Source: Petrolisthes cinctipes
Lineage: Eukaryota; Arthropoda; Malacostraca; Decapoda; Porcellanidae
Assembly (NCBI GenBank): GCA_033782935.1
Contig: JAWQEG010000474.1
Span: forward strand, 186,001-250,000
Direction of reading: 5' to 3'
Length of the DNA: 64,000 nt
In this document: positions 63,339 to 64,000 of the stretch, one piece after another
Numbering within the stretch: position 1 is the stretch's first letter
Layout of the letters: every line of letters starts with the position of its first letter
The notes under the pieces: model-generated
Seen by the model: the letters and a program-made list of their open reading frames with translations, nothing else
Told to the model about the DNA's origin: nothing
Database searches by the model: none
Program-made: the position numbers and the translations under genes

Positions 63339-63359
63339 GGACCTTTAACCTTTAACCTT
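63339..63359 (+). repeat. SINE 3' tail of TTTAACC-type units
   Basis: Three tandem heptamer units directly before the right target duplication. Short tandem tails of this sort are typical of some SINE/LINE pairs that do not use poly(A). Confidence 0.8.
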
Positions 63360-63365
63360 TAACTA
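63360..63365. repeat. SINE target-site duplication (right)
   Basis: TAACTA followed by AGAGTAGGGATG, the normal continuation of the satellite monomer. Confidence 0.65.
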
Positions 63366-64000
63366 AGAGTAGGGATGTACAGATCGCTTCTAGGACCCAA
63401 AAATATCGATTTTTCGGGTGTTTTAAGCCTGAATTTGAGATATAAGCGGGTACAGAAGATGCATGCACATATCGACTTTTGGGCACCTAAAAGATCGATT
63501 TTCAGTATGTTTTGGGCCTGTATTTTGAAAATACTCTAACACGGAGGAGGCATGTACAGATCGCTTCTGGGACCCCAAAAAATAGAGTTTTTGGGTGTTT
63601 TGGACCTGAATTTGAGATATCGACTTTGGGCACCTAAAATATCGATTTTAAGCATGTTTTGGGCCTATATTTTGAAAATATTCTAGCACTGAGTAGGGAT
63701 GTACAGACCGCTTCTGGGACCCAAAATTATCGAATTTTCGGGTGTTTTGAGGTTGAATTTGAGATATAAACGAGTGCAGAAGCTGCATACACATGTTGAC
63801 TTTGGGCACCTAAAATATCGATTTTCAGCATGTTTTGGGCCTGCATCTGAGTAGGCATGTACAGATCGCTTCTGGGACCCCAAAATATCGAATTTTTGGG
63901 TGCTTGGAGGCTGAATTTGAGATATAAACGGGTACAGAAGATGCATGCACATATCGACTTTTGGGCACCTAAAAGATCGATTTTCAGTATGTTTTGGGCC
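63366..64000. repeat. Satellite DNA array, block 3
   Basis: The same 176-bp family continues to the end of the window, with one 147-bp and one 158-bp deleted monomer. No other feature is seen. Confidence 0.97.

Larger units (their letters stand above)
63034..63359 (+). mobile_element. tRNA-derived SINE (about 326 bp)
   Basis: A short retroposon that relies on LINE machinery for its copying. The 5' 75 bp resembles a tRNA and holds an A box (TAGCACAGTGC, 63043-63053) and a B box (GCGTTCGATCC, 63084-63094) at tRNA-like spacing, the internal promoter for RNA polymerase III. A tRNA-unrelated body of about 230 bp follows, and the 3' end is three tandem copies of a TTTAACC-type unit in place of poly(A). 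It is flanked by TAACTA duplications, and removing it restores the satellite monomer. A functional tRNA is unlikely because the stems are degraded. The family name is not known to me. Confidence 0.85.

Overview
This is eukaryotic (animal) heterochromatin, most likely from an invertebrate. About 55 kb of the 64 kb is one AT-rich tandem satellite, interrupted by three kinds of transposable element. Nothing resembles bacterial or host single-copy genes. The organism cannot be named from the sequence. An intron-bearing DIRS1-like retrotransposon plus a tRNA-derived SINE with a TTTAACC-type tail would fit an arthropod such as a crustacean, but that is only a guess.

Layout. 1-27603: satellite. 27608-28336: a 729-bp TG...CA element flanked by CGGG on both sides, read as a solo LTR. 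28337-55538: satellite again. 55539-62984: a complete DIRS1-like tyrosine-recombinase retrotransposon on the minus strand. 62985-63033: 49 bp of satellite. 63034-63359: a tRNA-derived SINE with a TAACTA duplication. 63366-64000: satellite.

The satellite monomer is about 176 bp and is itself an old dimer of two diverged 88-bp halves. Deleted monomers of 147, 158 and 111 bp are mixed in. They are arranged into higher-order repeats: 2809 bp (about 3.5-12.85 kb), 1009 bp (16.7-18.75 kb), 1010 bp (24.15-26.17 kb) and about 4252 bp (38.6-54.9 kb). Several copies look essentially identical, which indicates recent amplification. The many short minus-strand open frames in the satellite are by-products of a sequence poor in antisense stop codons and are not annotated as genes.

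The DIRS element is the main object. It reads right to left: 5' inverted terminal repeat (62763-62984), leader, multi-exon gag, reverse transcriptase/RNase H (plus a downstream methylase-like domain), tyrosine recombinase, internal complementary region (55849-55950) and 3' inverted terminal repeat (55539-55795). The internal region is exactly complementary to the two element ends joined together, which is the diagnostic DIRS circle-junction arrangement. Because the target is a known satellite monomer, the empty site can be reconstructed. Integration occurred at a shared AAT(A) with no target duplication. The coding region has three short introns with clear splice sites, plus a fourth acceptor upstream. 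A second acceptor 16 nt downstream in gag would switch the frame from gag termination to gag-pol fusion. The recombinase start codon overlaps the polymerase stop. Gag has two opposite-sense frame disruptions, one in a run of ten C, so this copy may be defective or may carry sequencing errors.
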